Shown: positions 53,836 to 63,968, counted from the first letter of the stretch. The stretch: DNA of 64,000 bases from Streptococcus sp. HPH0090 (GCF_000411475.1 NZ_KE150465.1:265686-329685); one strand, 5' to 3'. Notes: generated from the sequence alone by a model not told the origin. Numbers and translations are program-made.

Positions 53836-54411
53836 ATGAAAAAGAATATCTTGACAACCCTTGTTGTTGCCCTTGTCTACTTTCTCTGTATCGGAGTGGG
53901 GGTTCTACTAGGGAACCTTGTCGACCACACTGGAAATATGTTTTATGCCCCCGCCTTTTCTGCTCTTGTGGGTGGTAGCGTCTATATGATCCTTTTAGCA
54001 AAGGTTCCTCGTTTTGGAGTGATTACAACGATTGGGCTTGTGATTTCTCTATTTTTCCTAGCTAGTAAACATGGCGCTGGAGCTTTTCTACCAGGGATTA
54101 TCTGCGGGCTTGCAGCGGATGGCATCGCTCATCTAGGTCACTACAAAGATAAGATCAAAAACCTTCTTTCCTTCCTAATCTTTGCATTTGGTACTACTGG
54201 CCCTATCCTACTGATGTGGCTAACTCCTCAGGCTTATATAGCAACCCTCGTAGCTCGTGGCAAATCTCAGGACTATATTGACCGCATCATGGTCGCACCG
54301 AATCCTGGCACTATCCTTCTCTTTGTAGCAAGTATCCTTATCGGTGCTCTACTTGGTGCCCTTATTGGACAAGTGCTTATTAAAAAAATTGCAGAAAAAA
54401 AAACATCATAA
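53836..54411 (+). CDS. MptD/Trep_Strep family ECF transporter S component
   Basis: A 191-residue membrane protein with about six helices, resembling the Trep_Strep (MptD) group of putative substrate-binding subunits of energy-coupling-factor transporters. The first helix VVALVYFLCIGVGVLLGNL and the external MFYAPAFSALVGGSVYMIL segment are typical. The energizing EcfAT module is not in the window. Substrate unknown. Monocistronic, convergent with the methionine transporter genes. Confidence 0.8.
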   Translation: MKKNILTTLVVALVYFLCIGVGVLLGNLVDHTGNMFYAPAFSALVGGSVYMILLAKVPRFGVITTIGLVISLFFLASKHGAGAFLPGIICGLAADGIAHLGHYKDKIKNLLSFLIFAFGTTGPILLMWLTPQAYIATLVARGKSQDYIDRIMVAPNPGTILLFVASILIGALLGALIGQVLIKKIAEKKTS

Positions 54412-54436
54412 AAAGAGCCGATTGGCTCTTTTTTAT
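54411..54436. terminator. Bidirectional terminator
   Basis: Inverted repeat AAAAGAGCC/GGCTCTTTT with a 4-nt loop between convergent genes, with T runs both ways. Confidence 0.87.
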
Positions 54437-55125
54437 TTATGACTTAATTTCTTGGTCAAGAAATCTCCCAAGAATTGGATAGAAAAGATAATCAAAATGA
54501 TAATGATAGTCGCCAAGATAGTCACATCGTGATTGTAACGGTTAAATCCATAAGCGATAGCTACGTTACCGATACCGCCAGCACCTACTGCTCCCGCCAT
54601 AGCTGTCTCACCGACAAGAGAAATCAAAGTTACAGTCGTCACACGGATCAGGTCTGGAAGCCCTTCTGAAAGGTAAACACCCACGATATCCCAGAATGTA
54701 GCTCCGCTGGCTTGGGCTGCCTCGATGACACCTCCATCAAGCTCTGATAAAACTACTTGAACCTGACGAGCGAAGAAAGCAAACACCGCAAAAGATAGTG
54801 GTACAATAGCGGCATTCGGCCCAATACTTGTTCCTACGATTAGATGTGAGAAGGGCGACAAGACTGCCAAGAGAATGATAAAGGGAACCGCACGGAAGAT
54901 TGAAGTAATCTTATCCAAAACCCAAAAGACAAATTTATCTTCTAAGACACCACCAGGAGCTGTCAAGACAAGGAAAAGTCCTGCAACTAGTCCTAGGAAT
55001 CCTCCAATGATAAAGGAAAAAACTGTCATATAAAGCGTCAAATAAATAGCTGTTCCCCAGCCTGCTTGACCTAACCAGCCCATCTTATAGACGTTTGGTA
55101 AGTATGTTTGAATCAACTCTGCCAT
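54433..55125 (-). CDS. metP: Methionine ABC transporter permease
   Basis: A 230-residue permease (MetI family) with five helices. The EAA-type coupling loop is EAAQASGATFWDIVGVYLSEGLPDL, followed by SLVGETAMAGAVGAGGIG. It forms the channel of the methionine importer with MetN and receives substrate from MetQ. It starts 1 nt after metN, so the two are coupled. Confidence 0.93.
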   Translation of the reverse strand: MAELIQTYLPNVYKMGWLGQAGWGTAIYLTLYMTVFSFIIGGFLGLVAGLFLVLTAPGGVLEDKFVFWVLDKITSIFRAVPFIILLAVLSPFSHLIVGTSIGPNAAIVPLSFAVFAFFARQVQVVLSELDGGVIEAAQASGATFWDIVGVYLSEGLPDLIRVTTVTLISLVGETAMAGAVGAGGIGNVAIAYGFNRYNHDVTILATIIIILIIFSIQFLGDFLTKKLSHK

Positions 55126-55126
55126 C

Positions 55127-56188
55127 TTACTGTCCTCCCTTCAATACTTTTAGTTGCACACCAGCCTGACGGATGGCATCTTGAGCGCTTGCCAATGCTT
55201 CTTTTTCTCCAGACAAAACAACAACAAGCTCACCCACAGGGGTACCATCCAAAATTTCAATATTTCCATAAAGAATATTGGCTGTTACTTGGTAGTGTTT
55301 GTACAACTCATTCAAAAGTGGCTCATCTGTAGAAGCTCCTGCATACTTGAGTTGTACCAAAATGCTGTTTTCAGATAAGTGCTCTACAATTTCTTGTTTC
55401 TCAATCTTGACCATGGCTTCTTCAATACCTGTCGCAGTTGAGATAAAGTCCTGAGTCAATGGTTGCTTAGGATCTGAGAAGATTTCAAGAACACTGCCCT
55501 CTTCAATCAAGCGGCCATCCTGCATGACTGCCACACGGTTAGCAATGTCTTTGACAATCTGCATCTCATGTGTAATCAAGACAATGGTCAAACCTAGCTT
55601 ACGATTCAAATCTTGCAAGAGCGACAAGATTTGTTTCGTTGTCTTAGGGTCCAGAGCTGAAGTTGACTCGTCTGAAATCAAGATTTTTGGATCATTGGCC
55701 AAGGCACGCGCAATAGCCACACGTTGTTTTTGGCCTCCAGAAAGTTGTGAAGGATAGTTTTCGGCACGATCCGCAAGACCGACCAAGTCTAATAATTCAG
55801 CCACTTTAGCCTTCTTATCTTTCTCGCTAAGGCCAGAGTGTTTGAGGGCAAAGGCTACATTTTCCTCGGCCGTTTTTTGACTCATAAGGTTAAAGTGTTG
55901 AAAAATCATCCCAATATCTTGACGTTTGCGGCGCAATTGTCCCGCAGTCAAAGTCACCTTATTATCAAAAATTACATCATCATCAATGGTAATTCTACCT
56001 GCAGATGGTTTTTGCAAGAGATTAATAACACGTACTAGGGTTGATTTCCCTGCTCCAGAATATCCTACAATTCCGTAGATATCCCCTTCTTGGATGTGAA
56101 TGGTCACATCCTTGACCGCTGTGATAGTTCTTTTCTTCTGGTGAAAAGTAACGTCGATCTGATCTAACTTGATAATATCTCTACTCAT
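55127..56188 (-). CDS. metN: Methionine ABC transporter ATP-binding protein
   Basis: A 353-residue ATPase. Walker [11 protein letters not shown]-loop IFQHFNL, signature LSGGQKQR and Walker B ILISDEST are present. The C-terminal NIL domain (about 270-350) is the regulatory domain that binds methionine and gives trans-inhibition in MetN proteins. It overlaps the upstream M20 peptidase gene by 8 nt. Confidence 0.94.
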   Translation of the reverse strand: MSRDIIKLDQIDVTFHQKKRTITAVKDVTIHIQEGDIYGIVGYSGAGKSTLVRVINLLQKPSAGRITIDDDVIFDNKVTLTAGQLRRKRQDIGMIFQHFNLMSQKTAEENVAFALKHSGLSEKDKKAKVAELLDLVGLADRAENYPSQLSGGQKQRVAIARALANDPKILISDESTSALDPKTTKQILSLLQDLNRKLGLTIVLITHEMQIVKDIANRVAVMQDGRLIEEGSVLEIFSDPKQPLTQDFISTATGIEEAMVKIEKQEIVEHLSENSILVQLKYAGASTDEPLLNELYKHYQVTANILYGNIEILDGTPVGELVVVLSGEKEALASAQDAIRQAGVQLKVLKGGQ

Positions 56189-57554
56189 AACTTCTAATCA
56201 GCTCCTCTACTAATTCAATATGGGTGTAATAATCGGCGATTCGCACATTTTCATCTCCACCATGGTCTCGGCTATTAGCATTTCCTAGACCAAAGGCAAC
56301 CATGGGTACTTCTAAGGCATCAAAGACTGTATGCATAGGACCTGTCCCAGCCGTTGTTGGCAAGACCGATACGCCCTGTGGATAGAATTTCTTGGCCAAC
56401 TCAATGACATTGAGAATAGATGGTGCACTCATATCGCTTCGATAACTCATCTCACCCAAGGTATAGTACAATTCTACCTTATCAAAACCGTTTTTGTCTA
56501 GTTGTTTCCGGATTTTCTCTAAAACATCATGTGGTTCTAGCCCAGGGACCAAGCGAACTTCTAACTTGGCACTAGCTTCTGCTGGCAGAATTGTTTTAAC
56601 TCCTTGACCTTGATAACCTGACTGAATTCCTTCGATATTGAGTGCTGGTTCAAAGAAGAACCGTTTGAGAAAGGCTGTACGTTCCTCTTGTAAAAGAGGC
56701 AATTCCAAGCCATAAATCTGGCTGATCTCCTCTGGATTGCGTTGGGCATAGGTTTCAACTAAGGCCAACTCACGTTCATTAGGCTCCTGCACATGATCGT
56801 ACAAGCCCTCGACTAAAATACGTCCATCCGCAGATCGCAAACTGGTCAAAGCTTGAATGAGATACCAAGGAGCTGACTCTACAATTCCGCCGTAGCTCGA
56901 GTGGATATCCACATCGGCACTCTTAACCTTGGCATCAAAGGTCACAATCCCCTTGTTCCCACCAGAGATTTCTAGCTGTTCCAAAGCATTTTTGGTTCCT
57001 TGTTCCCAGACCAATAAATCTGCACCACGAAGTTTGTCCGCATGTTTTTCTAGATATTTGTCCAAGTCCATAGAGGCAGATTCCTCTGCGCCTTCCATGA
57101 TGAAGCTGATATTGACTGGTAAGTCATCATGATGCTGCATATATTTTCTCAGAGCACTCAAGCGAGCAGTGATATGCCCCTTGTCATCATCGACCCCACG
57201 TCCATACATAATACCATCACGGACAGAAAGCGTAAAAGGGTCCTCTGTCCAGACTTGGTCGCCATCCGCAGGTACTGTGTCATAGTGGTTGTAGAAAATG
57301 ATAGTCTTGGCATTTGGTCGTGAACTTTTGAAATGTGCCATGACAAAAGGCGCTGTATAGCTCTCGTCAATCTCGACCTCTGCACCTACACGCTTGAAGA
57401 TTTCGCCTAGATAACGAGCCACCTCTTTCAGGCCGACTTGTTGGGCAAAGACTGATTTTTTAGAAATCAAGGTACGCAAAACTTCAAAGTAATGCTGCGC
57501 TACATGATCCTTTTCAAACTTTTCAATTTGTTCTTCTTGGCTAGGGAAAACCAT
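56181..57554 (-). CDS. M20 family metallopeptidase in the methionine-uptake operon
   Basis: A 457-residue dinuclear zinc peptidase of the M20 (ArgE/DapE/CNDP-like) family. The metal site is visible as [22 protein letters not shown] and MEGAEESAS. The C-terminal dimerisation domain follows around residue 190. Embedded between metQ and metNP, it may hydrolyse methionine-containing dipeptides or N-acyl-methionine after uptake; this role is inferred from position only. Confidence 0.88.
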   Translation of the reverse strand: MVFPSQEEQIEKFEKDHVAQHYFEVLRTLISKKSVFAQQVGLKEVARYLGEIFKRVGAEVEIDESYTAPFVMAHFKSSRPNAKTIIFYNHYDTVPADGDQVWTEDPFTLSVRDGIMYGRGVDDDKGHITARLSALRKYMQHHDDLPVNISFIMEGAEESASMDLDKYLEKHADKLRGADLLVWEQGTKNALEQLEISGGNKGIVTFDAKVKSADVDIHSSYGGIVESAPWYLIQALTSLRSADGRILVEGLYDHVQEPNERELALVETYAQRNPEEISQIYGLELPLLQEERTAFLKRFFFEPALNIEGIQSGYQGQGVKTILPAEASAKLEVRLVPGLEPHDVLEKIRKQLDKNGFDKVELYYTLGEMSYRSDMSAPSILNVIELAKKFYPQGVSVLPTTAGTGPMHTVFDALEVPMVAFGLGNANSRDHGGDENVRIADYYTHIELVEELIRSYE

Positions 57555-57639
57555 TTTATCTCTACCTTTCTACTAGGACTTGTACCTTTGAAATCAATAC
57601 AAGTAGATTTCATTTGCTTTAGGCTTTATATAAAAGCAA

Positions 57640-57665
57640 GAGGTGGAAAAAATCTCTCCCACCTC
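57640..57665 (-). terminator. Possible attenuator between metQ and the M20 peptidase gene
   Basis: GAGGTGG/CCACCTC hairpin with a 12-nt loop (57640-57646 and 57659-57665), weak T tract on the reverse strand. It could raise metQ over the distal genes. Confidence 0.5.
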
Positions 57666-57675
57666 CCTGTGTTTA

Positions 57676-58530
57676 TTACCAAACTGGTTGATCCAAGCCG
57701 TCTGAAGTTTCTTCGATAACTTTTTTCACTTCGTCAGTGTGGTAAGCTGCGATAATTTTCTTGATTGCATCAGCTTTAGGTGATGATTCCCAATCTTTTT
57801 TCGCAACGATGATGTTGTACCATTGTTTTGAGTTTTCGTCAGCTTGCTCTTTAAAGAGTGCTTTCTTGTAGTCCAATTTTGCTTCTGTAACAAAAGTGTT
57901 GTTGACAACCGCTGCATCAACTGATGTCAATGAACGAGCTGTTTGGCTAGCATCCAACTCAGTGATTTTCAAGTTCTTTGGATTTTCTTTGATGTTTGCG
58001 ATTGTAGCAAGTTCAGTTCCTGAAACATCCAATTTAATCAAACCAGCTGATTGAAGAAGGTAAAGGGCACGGCTTTCGTTAGTAGCATCATTTGGAATTG
58101 CGATTTCACCGTTATTTGGGATTTCTTCCACTTTAGTGTACTTGTTTTCTTCACCGTTTTTACCTGAGTAAAGGCGGATTGGTGAGATATAAGTATCTGC
58201 AATCGCTACAAGGTCTTTACCGTTTTCTTTGTTCCAGTTGTTCAAGAAGTTGTAGTGTTGGAAAGCGTTTAAGTCTACTTCACCATCAGCAGTTGCTTTG
58301 TTTGGTTGTGAGTAGTCTGTAAACTCTGTGAATTCCAATTTAATTCCGTCTTTTTCAACCAATTCTTGGACTTTGTCCCAACGTGCTTCTTCTGAACCAC
58401 TACGGTTAACAGTTGCAATTTTAACTGTAGTTGTATTGTCTGCTTTCTTGTCTGAATTTCCGCAAGCTGCAAGTGTAAGGCCTGCTACTGTAGCGATAGC
58501 TGCTACGCTTAACCATTTTTTGATTTTCAT
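57676..58530 (-). CDS. metQ: Methionine-binding lipoprotein (MetQ/NlpA family)
   Basis: A 284-residue substrate-binding lipoprotein with lipobox LAAC. The NlpA-family motifs TVKIATVNRSGSEEARWDKV and DLNAFQHYNFLNNWN are present. It delivers D/L-methionine to MetNP. The promoter is preceded by a perfect MET-box, so methionine limitation is expected to activate the operon. Confidence 0.92.
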   Translation of the reverse strand: MKIKKWLSVAAIATVAGLTLAACGNSDKKADNTTTVKIATVNRSGSEEARWDKVQELVEKDGIKLEFTEFTDYSQPNKATADGEVDLNAFQHYNFLNNWNKENGKDLVAIADTYISPIRLYSGKNGEENKYTKVEEIPNNGEIAIPNDATNESRALYLLQSAGLIKLDVSGTELATIANIKENPKNLKITELDASQTARSLTSVDAAVVNNTFVTEAKLDYKKALFKEQADENSKQWYNIIVAKKDWESSPKADAIKKIIAAYHTDEVKKVIEETSDGLDQPVW

Positions 58531-58562
58531 GATTCATTCTCCTTTAAAAATAATACCGTAAT

Positions 58563-58591
58563 AGTATCTCATACTTTATTTGATTTCGCAA
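58563..58591 (-). promoter_or_regulatory. Promoter of metQ
   Basis: Reverse strand TTGCGA (58586-58591), 17-nt spacer, GATACT (58563-58568). Weak hexamers are consistent with dependence on an activator. Confidence 0.68.
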
Positions 58592-58607
58592 ATTGTTATT
58601 AGATAGG

Positions 58608-58636
58608 CAGACATATAGTTTGAAACTATATGTCTG
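58608..58636. promoter_or_regulatory. MET-box, LysR-type (MtaR/MetR) operator
   Basis: A perfect 29-bp palindrome with 14-bp arms. Its core TATAGTTTGAAACTATA (58614-58630) equals the streptococcal MET-box consensus TATAGTTTnAAACTATA. It lies about 17 nt upstream of the metQ -35, a usual place for a LysR-type activator. Confidence 0.88.
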
Positions 58637-58645
58637 AAAGTCGCA

Positions 58646-58677
58646 AAATCATCCACCTCTGAAAGAGTGGATGATTT
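58646..58677 (-). terminator. Terminator of the amino-acid binding lipoprotein gene
   Basis: Perfect 11-bp inverted repeat AAATCATCCAC/GTGGATGATTT, T-rich tail on the reverse strand. Confidence 0.85.
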
Positions 58678-58683
58678 ACAAAC

Positions 58684-59526
58684 TTATTTAATGTCAGCTT
58701 CTGCTGGAAGGTACGAACCACCAAAGAACTGTTGAGATAGCTTTTCAAGGGTTCCATCTTTATATAATTCTTGGATGCGTTTGTCCACAAATGCCTTCAA
58801 CTCATCTTGACCTTTGGCAAGAAGTGGGTATACGTAAGGTTGTTGGTCGCTTGGAAGTTCGATAACTTTCAAGTTATCCAAACCTTGGTCCTTGATGACT
58901 GTCTCTACACCGATTTTATCAAAAATCTTGTAGTCAAATCGGCCATCACTCAAACGTACCATGATTTGTTGGAAGTCCCCTTTAACGTAGTTAAGGATAG
59001 TTGGGTTATCTGAGTGTTGTTTGTTGTAGTCTTCTAGCTGTTTAGCTGATGTTGTTCCTTGAACAACTTCTGTTGATTTTCCACCGATATCATCAAACGA
59101 TTTGATGCTAGAGTCATCTTTTTTCACTACAAGAACGTTAGGGTTTTTAGCAGTTGGAGCTGCATAAAGGTATTTTTCAGCACGTTCTTTAGTGTAGCTG
59201 ATGTTGCTAACCGCCATTTGGTAACGATCAGCATCAAGTCCTGCAAAAACACCTGACCACTCTGTCTTCTCAAACTTGACAGTATACTTGTCAGAATCTT
59301 TAAAGATAGCGCGAACCACTTCAATCTCGTAACCAGTCAATTCGCCATTTTCTTCATAGTTGAATGGTTTTGGTGTAGCATTGGTTACAACGATAATTTC
59401 TTTTTTACTAGATGTTGCTTCACCAGATGCAGCATCTTTCTTTTCACCGCCTGAGCAAGCTACCAATACACCTGCGGCTACAAGCCCTAGAGCAGCAAGT
59501 GATGAATATTTAATAATTTTCTTCAT
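58684..59526 (-). CDS. Polar amino-acid ABC transporter binding lipoprotein
   Basis: A 280-residue family 3 solute-binding lipoprotein with lipobox LVAC. The binding-protein core shows [20 protein letters not shown] and [18 protein letters not shown], the pattern of cystine/glutamine-type receptors. No permease or ATPase genes adjoin it, so it must share a transporter encoded elsewhere. Upstream of metQ in the same direction but separated by a terminator. Sulphur amino-acid specificity is plausible from position only. Confidence 0.87.
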   Translation of the reverse strand: MKKIIKYSSLAALGLVAAGVLVACSGGEKKDAASGEATSSKKEIIVVTNATPKPFNYEENGELTGYEIEVVRAIFKDSDKYTVKFEKTEWSGVFAGLDADRYQMAVSNISYTKERAEKYLYAAPTAKNPNVLVVKKDDSSIKSFDDIGGKSTEVVQGTTSAKQLEDYNKQHSDNPTILNYVKGDFQQIMVRLSDGRFDYKIFDKIGVETVIKDQGLDNLKVIELPSDQQPYVYPLLAKGQDELKAFVDKRIQELYKDGTLEKLSQQFFGGSYLPAEADIK

Positions 59527-59629
59527 AATATTTCCTCCAAAATAGAATATAGTCTTATCTTAACAGAAAAAAAGCAATTACGCTATTATATGATTTCTAT
59601 CTTTGCCATAAGTTTTCTTTATAGCTGAT

Positions 59630-59953
59630 TTAAAAGATAAAACGTAAGGCAGCAACTAAGATCACTCCAAAAAGGACCGTCCCCACCAGATTGCGGTAAC
59701 GAAAGGCTACAAAGGCTGTCGGAAAGACTACTAAAAAGTCCAACCATTTTATCTGTGGGAAGCTTCCAACTTTTCCGCTCACAACACTTGAAAGAATCAA
59801 GGCAAAGATAATTGAAACTGGGAGAAATTTCAAAAAGCGCTCTACGATAGGCGGCAAACCCTTGTACTTGGCAAGGATGAAAGGAATCATTCTCGGAATC
59901 CAAGTCACCAATCCAGAAAAGACGATTGCCATTAAAATATACTTACTGACCAT
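59630..59953 (-). CDS. azlD: AzlD family branched-chain amino acid export subunit
   Basis: A 107-residue membrane protein with four hydrophobic segments. The N-terminal TWIPRMIPF motif and the GLPPIVERFLKFLPVSI segment are AzlD signatures. It overlaps azlC by 11 nt and works with it in exporting branched-chain amino acids or analogues. Confidence 0.9.
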   Translation of the reverse strand: MVSKYILMAIVFSGLVTWIPRMIPFILAKYKGLPPIVERFLKFLPVSIIFALILSSVVSGKVGSFPQIKWLDFLVVFPTAFVAFRYRNLVGTVLFGVILVAALRFIF

Positions 59954-60638
59954 CTAAAATCACCCCCATGGTACAACCTAGCAAGGTCGCAAACAGGACA
60001 GCTAGCGACTGAGACACTACTGTCAAGAGTACAAAAAAGGAAACAGCAACAACTCCAAGAATGATGAAGAGATTGCGTAAGGGAATCCGTTTTTGCATAA
60101 TCTGAAACTGGGAAGTGAAAATCCCAATAAACATCCCCACTAGGGCAAAATCTAAGCCAAAAACTTCTGGATTTGGCAAAAGTCCACCGAGGGTTGTTCC
60201 GACAACAGTTCCGACAAACCAAGCTAGATAGCTATTGAGATTGTTCCCATGCATCCACATGGGATTGACCTTGTCCGTATGCACCAACTCACCCATCAAG
60301 ACCCCATAGGTCTCATCGGTCAAAAGGCTAGACATGCTGATATTATGCCAGAGACTGGTCTGACGGAAATAAGTCGAAGCATGTAAACTCAACAAAAAGA
60401 GACGCAGATTGATCAAAAAGACGGTCATAGCAATAGCTGCCACAGGCGCTTGAACTGCTATCAAGGCTATCATGGCAAACTGGGCACTCCCAGCATAGAC
60501 AAAGAGGCTCATCAAGCCCATTTCCACAGGTGTTACATAGGGAGATCCGATAATCCCACAGGCAAGACCGATGCTGATATAACCTAAAGCCGTCGGTACA
60601 GCTGCTTGTACACCCTCCCAAAATCCTTTTTCTTTCAT
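59943..60638 (-). CDS. azlC: AzlC family branched-chain amino acid exporter
   Basis: A 231-residue membrane protein with about six or seven helices. AzlC landmarks include PTALGYISIGLACGII, the PVEMGLMSLFVYAGSAQF segment and the TDETYGVL motif. The ATG at 60638 is taken because AGGAGG immediately precedes it, although spacing is short (3 nt). An ATG four codons upstream is the alternative. Forms the exporter with AzlD. Confidence 0.9.
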   Translation of the reverse strand: MKEKGFWEGVQAAVPTALGYISIGLACGIIGSPYVTPVEMGLMSLFVYAGSAQFAMIALIAVQAPVAAIAMTVFLINLRLFLLSLHASTYFRQTSLWHNISMSSLLTDETYGVLMGELVHTDKVNPMWMHGNNLNSYLAWFVGTVVGTTLGGLLPNPEVFGLDFALVGMFIGIFTSQFQIMQKRIPLRNLFIILGVVAVSFFVLLTVVSQSLAVLFATLLGCTMGVILDGQ

Positions 60639-60705
60639 AAACCTCCTCATTCTTACAAATACAGCATTCTACTACCAAGCATTCAAAACAAGCACGCTAG
60701 GGTAA

Positions 60706-61308
60706 CTACCATCGAAATTGATCGATTGCAATATTATATTGGTTGTTCTCAGGATTATCCTTATTCTCATATTCTGTAGGATAGACATCAATCCAGAGTT
60801 CTCTCCCTTGCCCTTTCATTTTGACCTTAAATCGATAACCAACATCATACCCCACCAAAGCATCAACTTTCAAAGACTGAAAGTTTGGTAAAGCTTCGAT
60901 TTCTGCTTTCATATCTTGGGTCACTTTATAGAATATTTCTTTTTGTTGATCTTTAGTAGCTACAGGGAAATAAACCGGCGCCCCTTGTAAACGATGTGAT
61001 TTTGAAAAAGTAAAGGTCACGCGACCACTATAACCTTTCCATTTAAAATTTTCATAGTCGTAGAAAAGGCGCCCAGTTTTAAAGAGATAAGGATCTTTTG
61101 CACGCCAAGGATTGTGATAGCCTGTTTCTGTCTCTTCTACTATTTCATGAGGTTTTCCAAACGCTTTTTCAAAAGATTCGAGGGGCATATTAAAAGAAAC
61201 GGATTCAAACATGACCAATTGCGTCTTTTGAAACATCCGAAAAACCATTAAAGACAGCAACAGTACTACTAGAGCAAGCACAACACTGATTGTTTTTTTA
61301 AATCTCAT
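60706..61308 (-). CDS. Membrane-anchored extracytoplasmic protein, unknown function
   Basis: A 200-residue protein with an N-terminal membrane anchor (residues about 7-24, VVLALVVLLLSLMVF) and a mixed alpha/beta extracytoplasmic part rich in aromatic residues (LFYDYENFKWKGYSG). No family recognised. It lies between tsaD, which ends in a terminator-like hairpin, and azlC. A TATAGT -10 is visible upstream, with TTGGAC at a long spacing. Confidence 0.7.
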   Translation of the reverse strand: MRFKKTISVVLALVVLLLSLMVFRMFQKTQLVMFESVSFNMPLESFEKAFGKPHEIVEETETGYHNPWRAKDPYLFKTGRLFYDYENFKWKGYSGRVTFTFSKSHRLQGAPVYFPVATKDQQKEIFYKVTQDMKAEIEALPNFQSLKVDALVGYDVGYRFKVKMKGQGRELWIDVYPTEYENKDNPENNQYNIAIDQFRW

Positions 61309-61350
61309 ATTTCTACTATACTAAAAAACTCGGGCATTTGTCCAAGATAA

Positions 61351-61375
61351 AAGAGCTAACCCTAGGCTAACTCTT
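61351..61375 (-). terminator. Terminator of tsaB-rimI-tsaD
   Basis: AAGAGTTAGCC/GGTTAGCTCTT on the reverse strand, with two G-U pairs and a 3-nt loop, touching the tsaD stop and followed by a short T run. The G-U pairs fit reverse-strand transcription. Confidence 0.7.
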
Positions 61376-62385
61376 TATTCCATGGTATCAAAAGCCAGGC
61401 TAGGTTTGGCATTTAGCTCCAAGCCTGCAAAGTTTTCTTTGTTCCACTCGCTAACACTAGCATAGACAATCATACCTGCATTGTCTCCACAAAGGCGCAA
61501 AGGTGGAATGATAACCTTGACATCGGTAATCTCAGCTGCTAAGCGTTCTCTGAGGCCTTTATTGGCAGCGACGCCACCAGCCACAACGAGGGTTTTAACA
61601 GGGTATTTCTCCAAGGCCTTCTTGGTTTTTGCCATGAGAATATCCATAACTGCTGCTTGGAAGGAGGCAGAAAGGTCTTCCTTGGACAAGCTTTCTCCCT
61701 TTTGCTCGGCATTGTGGTGGAGATTGATAAAGGCAGACTTCAAACCTGAGAATGAAAACTCCAGATTGTCTTCCTTGATCATGGCACGAGGGAAATCATA
61801 CACATCCTGACCTTTATGAGCTAACTCATCAATCTCACGACCTGCTGGATAGGTCAAGCCCATGACACGGCCGACCTTATCATAGGCTTCACCAACTGCA
61901 TCATCACGCGTTTCCCCAACAATCTTATAATCACCAGCTTCAGAAACATAGACCAACTCTGTGTGTCCTCCACTGACTAATAAGGCTAGCAAAGGAAACT
62001 CCAATGGTTCTACACTTTGAGCCGCCATGAGGTGACCAGCCATGTGATTCACAGGAATCAAAGGAAGTCCATGTGCCCAAGCAAAGGCCTTAGCAGCGGA
62101 CAAACCAACTAGTAAGGCTCCGACCAAGCCCGGCCCATAGGTAACGGCAACAGCTGTCACGTCCTCTTCGGTAATCCCTGCCTCTGCTAGAGCTTCCTCG
62201 ATACAGGCTGTAATGACTTCAACATGGTGGCGGCTAGCCACTTCTGGCACTACGCCACCAAAACGTTTATGACTCTCAATTTGACTAGCAATGACATTGG
62301 ACAAGAGCTCATCGTCGTTTTTCAGTACGGCGACACTGGTCTCATCACAAGATGTCTCAAATGCTAAAATATATCTATCCTTCAT
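61375..62385 (-). CDS. tsaD: TsaD, tRNA N6-threonylcarbamoyltransferase
   Basis: A 336-residue catalytic subunit of t6A synthesis. The metal-binding NHMAGHL histidines are at about residue 110. ASKH-fold motifs include [28 protein letters not shown] and [12 protein letters not shown]. It overlaps rimI by 11 nt; tsaB, rimI and tsaD form one operon. TsaE, the ATPase partner, lies at the left edge of this window. Confidence 0.96.
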   Translation of the reverse strand: MKDRYILAFETSCDETSVAVLKNDDELLSNVIASQIESHKRFGGVVPEVASRHHVEVITACIEEALAEAGITEEDVTAVAVTYGPGLVGALLVGLSAAKAFAWAHGLPLIPVNHMAGHLMAAQSVEPLEFPLLALLVSGGHTELVYVSEAGDYKIVGETRDDAVGEAYDKVGRVMGLTYPAGREIDELAHKGQDVYDFPRAMIKEDNLEFSFSGLKSAFINLHHNAEQKGESLSKEDLSASFQAAVMDILMAKTKKALEKYPVKTLVVAGGVAANKGLRERLAAEITDVKVIIPPLRLCGDNAGMIVYASVSEWNKENFAGLELNAKPSLAFDTME

Positions 62386-62812
62386 CTATTTCTCTCTTCA
62401 TGATAATGGCATCCTCAACTGGATCATGGTAGTAGGCCTTTCTCTCAGCGATGACCGCCATTTTTTCTTTCTTGTAAAATGCTTGCGCTCGTTGATTTGA
62501 CCTTCTGACTTCGAGAAAAATCTCCTTGTCCGTCGGTAATTGAGCAAATAAGGTTGACGCAATTCCCTGACCCTGATAAGCTTTCTTGGCAGCGATTTGC
62601 AGAACTTCTGCTTCAAAAAAATTTTCCTGCACTGCTAGAAAACCAATCACTTCTACCCCATCAAAAGCAAGAGCATACCAGGTCTGATCTTGAGACAGGT
62701 CTGCTTGGATTTGTTCCAACGTCCAAGGACTGACGGGATAAACATCCGTCATCACTGCGTAGATAGCTTGAGACAAATCAGGCTGTTGTTGGATTCGTTT
62801 GATTTCAATCAT
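62375..62812 (-). CDS. rimI: RimI-type N-acetyltransferase
   Basis: A 145-residue GNAT enzyme, annotated as ribosomal protein S18-alanine N-acetyltransferase. The acetyl-CoA loop is [12 protein letters not shown]; the core strands [16 protein letters not shown] and [16 protein letters not shown] are typical of RimI. Overlaps tsaB by 4 nt and tsaD by 11 nt. Confidence 0.91.
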   Translation of the reverse strand: MIEIKRIQQQPDLSQAIYAVMTDVYPVSPWTLEQIQADLSQDQTWYALAFDGVEVIGFLAVQENFFEAEVLQIAAKKAYQGQGIASTLFAQLPTDKEIFLEVRRSNQRAQAFYKKEKMAVIAERKAYYHDPVEDAIIMKREIDEG

Positions 62813-63492
62813 AGGCGTTTGATGTAAGATTCTCCAGACTCGGTGTGATTCTTGAGCCAGTTTTCCTCAGCTTCGACACGTTTGAGGTAATTTGGCACAA
62901 AGTCATGCAAGGATTCTGCTTCCTTGTCCCAGGCCCAAAGAGCTAGATTAGCCGCATTTGGCAAGATTTCTTGGTAGCAAGCCTGTGGTAAACGCTCTTG
63001 GATTTGCTCAGCAAAGGCTCCCACTTCACCGACAAAAGTGACTTGTTCAGCATCCTTGACTTGCTCCAAAACTTCCGCAAAAGACAAGTGGGCTTCGGGA
63101 AGGACAGGTTGGGCATTTTCATAAAACCCTGCATAAACATTGTTGCGACGCGCATCCATCAAAGGAACAACCAAACCTTCCTGCTGGCTCGGTACCAGAG
63201 CTAAAAGGCTAGACATCCCCACCAACTCAATGTTCAGGGTATGTGCCAAGGTCTTGGCAGTTGCTACGGCGATTCGCAAGCCAGTATAACTACCAGGCCC
63301 CTCTGCCACGACGATTCGATCCAAGTCCTTTGGTGTCAAATCTAGACTGGCCATCAAAAAATCAATGGCAGGCATAAGGGTAATGCTGTGATTTTTCTTG
63401 ATATTAATCGTGGTCTCGGCAAGAAGCTGCTTGTCCTCTAAAATAGCTAGAGACAGAGCCTTGCTAGACGTATCAAAGGCTAATACTTTCAT
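62809..63492 (-). CDS. tsaB: TsaB, t6A complex scaffold subunit
   Basis: A 227-residue ASKHA-fold protein that dimerises with TsaD. The N-terminal FDTSSKALSLAI and the AEGPGSYTGLRIAVATAK signature are present, and the catalytic metal ligands of TsaD are missing, as expected. First gene of the tsaB-rimI-tsaD operon. Confidence 0.95.
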   Translation of the reverse strand: MKVLAFDTSSKALSLAILEDKQLLAETTINIKKNHSITLMPAIDFLMASLDLTPKDLDRIVVAEGPGSYTGLRIAVATAKTLAHTLNIELVGMSSLLALVPSQQEGLVVPLMDARRNNVYAGFYENAQPVLPEAHLSFAEVLEQVKDAEQVTFVGEVGAFAEQIQERLPQACYQEILPNAANLALWAWDKEAESLHDFVPNYLKRVEAEENWLKNHTESGESYIKRL

Positions 63493-63572
63493 AACACATT
63501 CCTATCTTTTTGTCTGTTTACTATTATACTACAAAAGCCCCCGCATGGGAATTTTCTTTGCCCCGAAACAAA

Positions 63573-63599
63573 ATTGTCCTGCCAAACAGACAGGACAAT
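63573..63599 (-). terminator. Terminator of the small membrane protein gene
   Basis: Perfect 9-bp inverted repeat ATTGTCCTG/CAGGACAAT followed by TTTTG on the reverse strand. Confidence 0.78.
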
Positions 63600-63602
63600 C
63601 GC

Positions 63603-63809
63603 CTAAGCATTCAAACCAAAGTAAAATACAAGCCAAACCACATAGGTCACCAGAAGGAGGAAAATGGAATACAGTGTTACAAAGACAATTTTCCAATATA
63701 CAGCTAGTTTTCTATGTTCTAGACGAAGAAATAGTAAATTGCCACCGTAAACACAGGCAGCAAATATCGCAAAGGCCAGAAGACGAATGACAATAGCTAG
63801 TTGAAACAT
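63603..63809 (-). CDS. Small two-helix membrane protein upstream of tsaB
   Basis: A 68-residue protein with two hydrophobic helices (IRLLAFAIFAACVYGGNLLF and VTLYSIFLLLVTYVVWLVF) separated by a basic loop (RLEHRKLAVYWK). Well-defined gene: RBS AAGGAGGG, a promoter with 17-nt spacing and a terminator. I do not recognise the family with certainty. Confidence 0.75.
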   Translation of the reverse strand: MFQLAIVIRLLAFAIFAACVYGGNLLFLRLEHRKLAVYWKIVFVTLYSIFLLLVTYVVWLVFYFGLNA

Positions 63810-63851
63810 ATCGTGCCCTCCTTCATAAGGAAAAACCTCTTTTCTAACTTT

Positions 63852-63880
63852 ATTATAGCACTTGCATCTGATGTCTTCAA
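63852..63880 (-). promoter_or_regulatory. Promoter of the small membrane protein gene
   Basis: Reverse strand TTGAAG (63875-63880), 17-nt spacer, TATAAT (63852-63857). Confidence 0.82.
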
Positions 63881-63959
63881 ATACTTAGACAAGGTAAAAT
63901 GAAACGCATTTCAAGCTCCTTACTTTCATGTTTCCTGCTTTTACTAATTTCCCTTTTTA

Positions 63960-63968
63960 TGTTATAAT
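63960..63968 (+). promoter_or_regulatory. Extended -10 promoter leading out of the window
   Basis: TGTTATAAT, TATAAT at 63963-63968, pointing to a + strand gene beyond position 64000. Confidence 0.6.
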
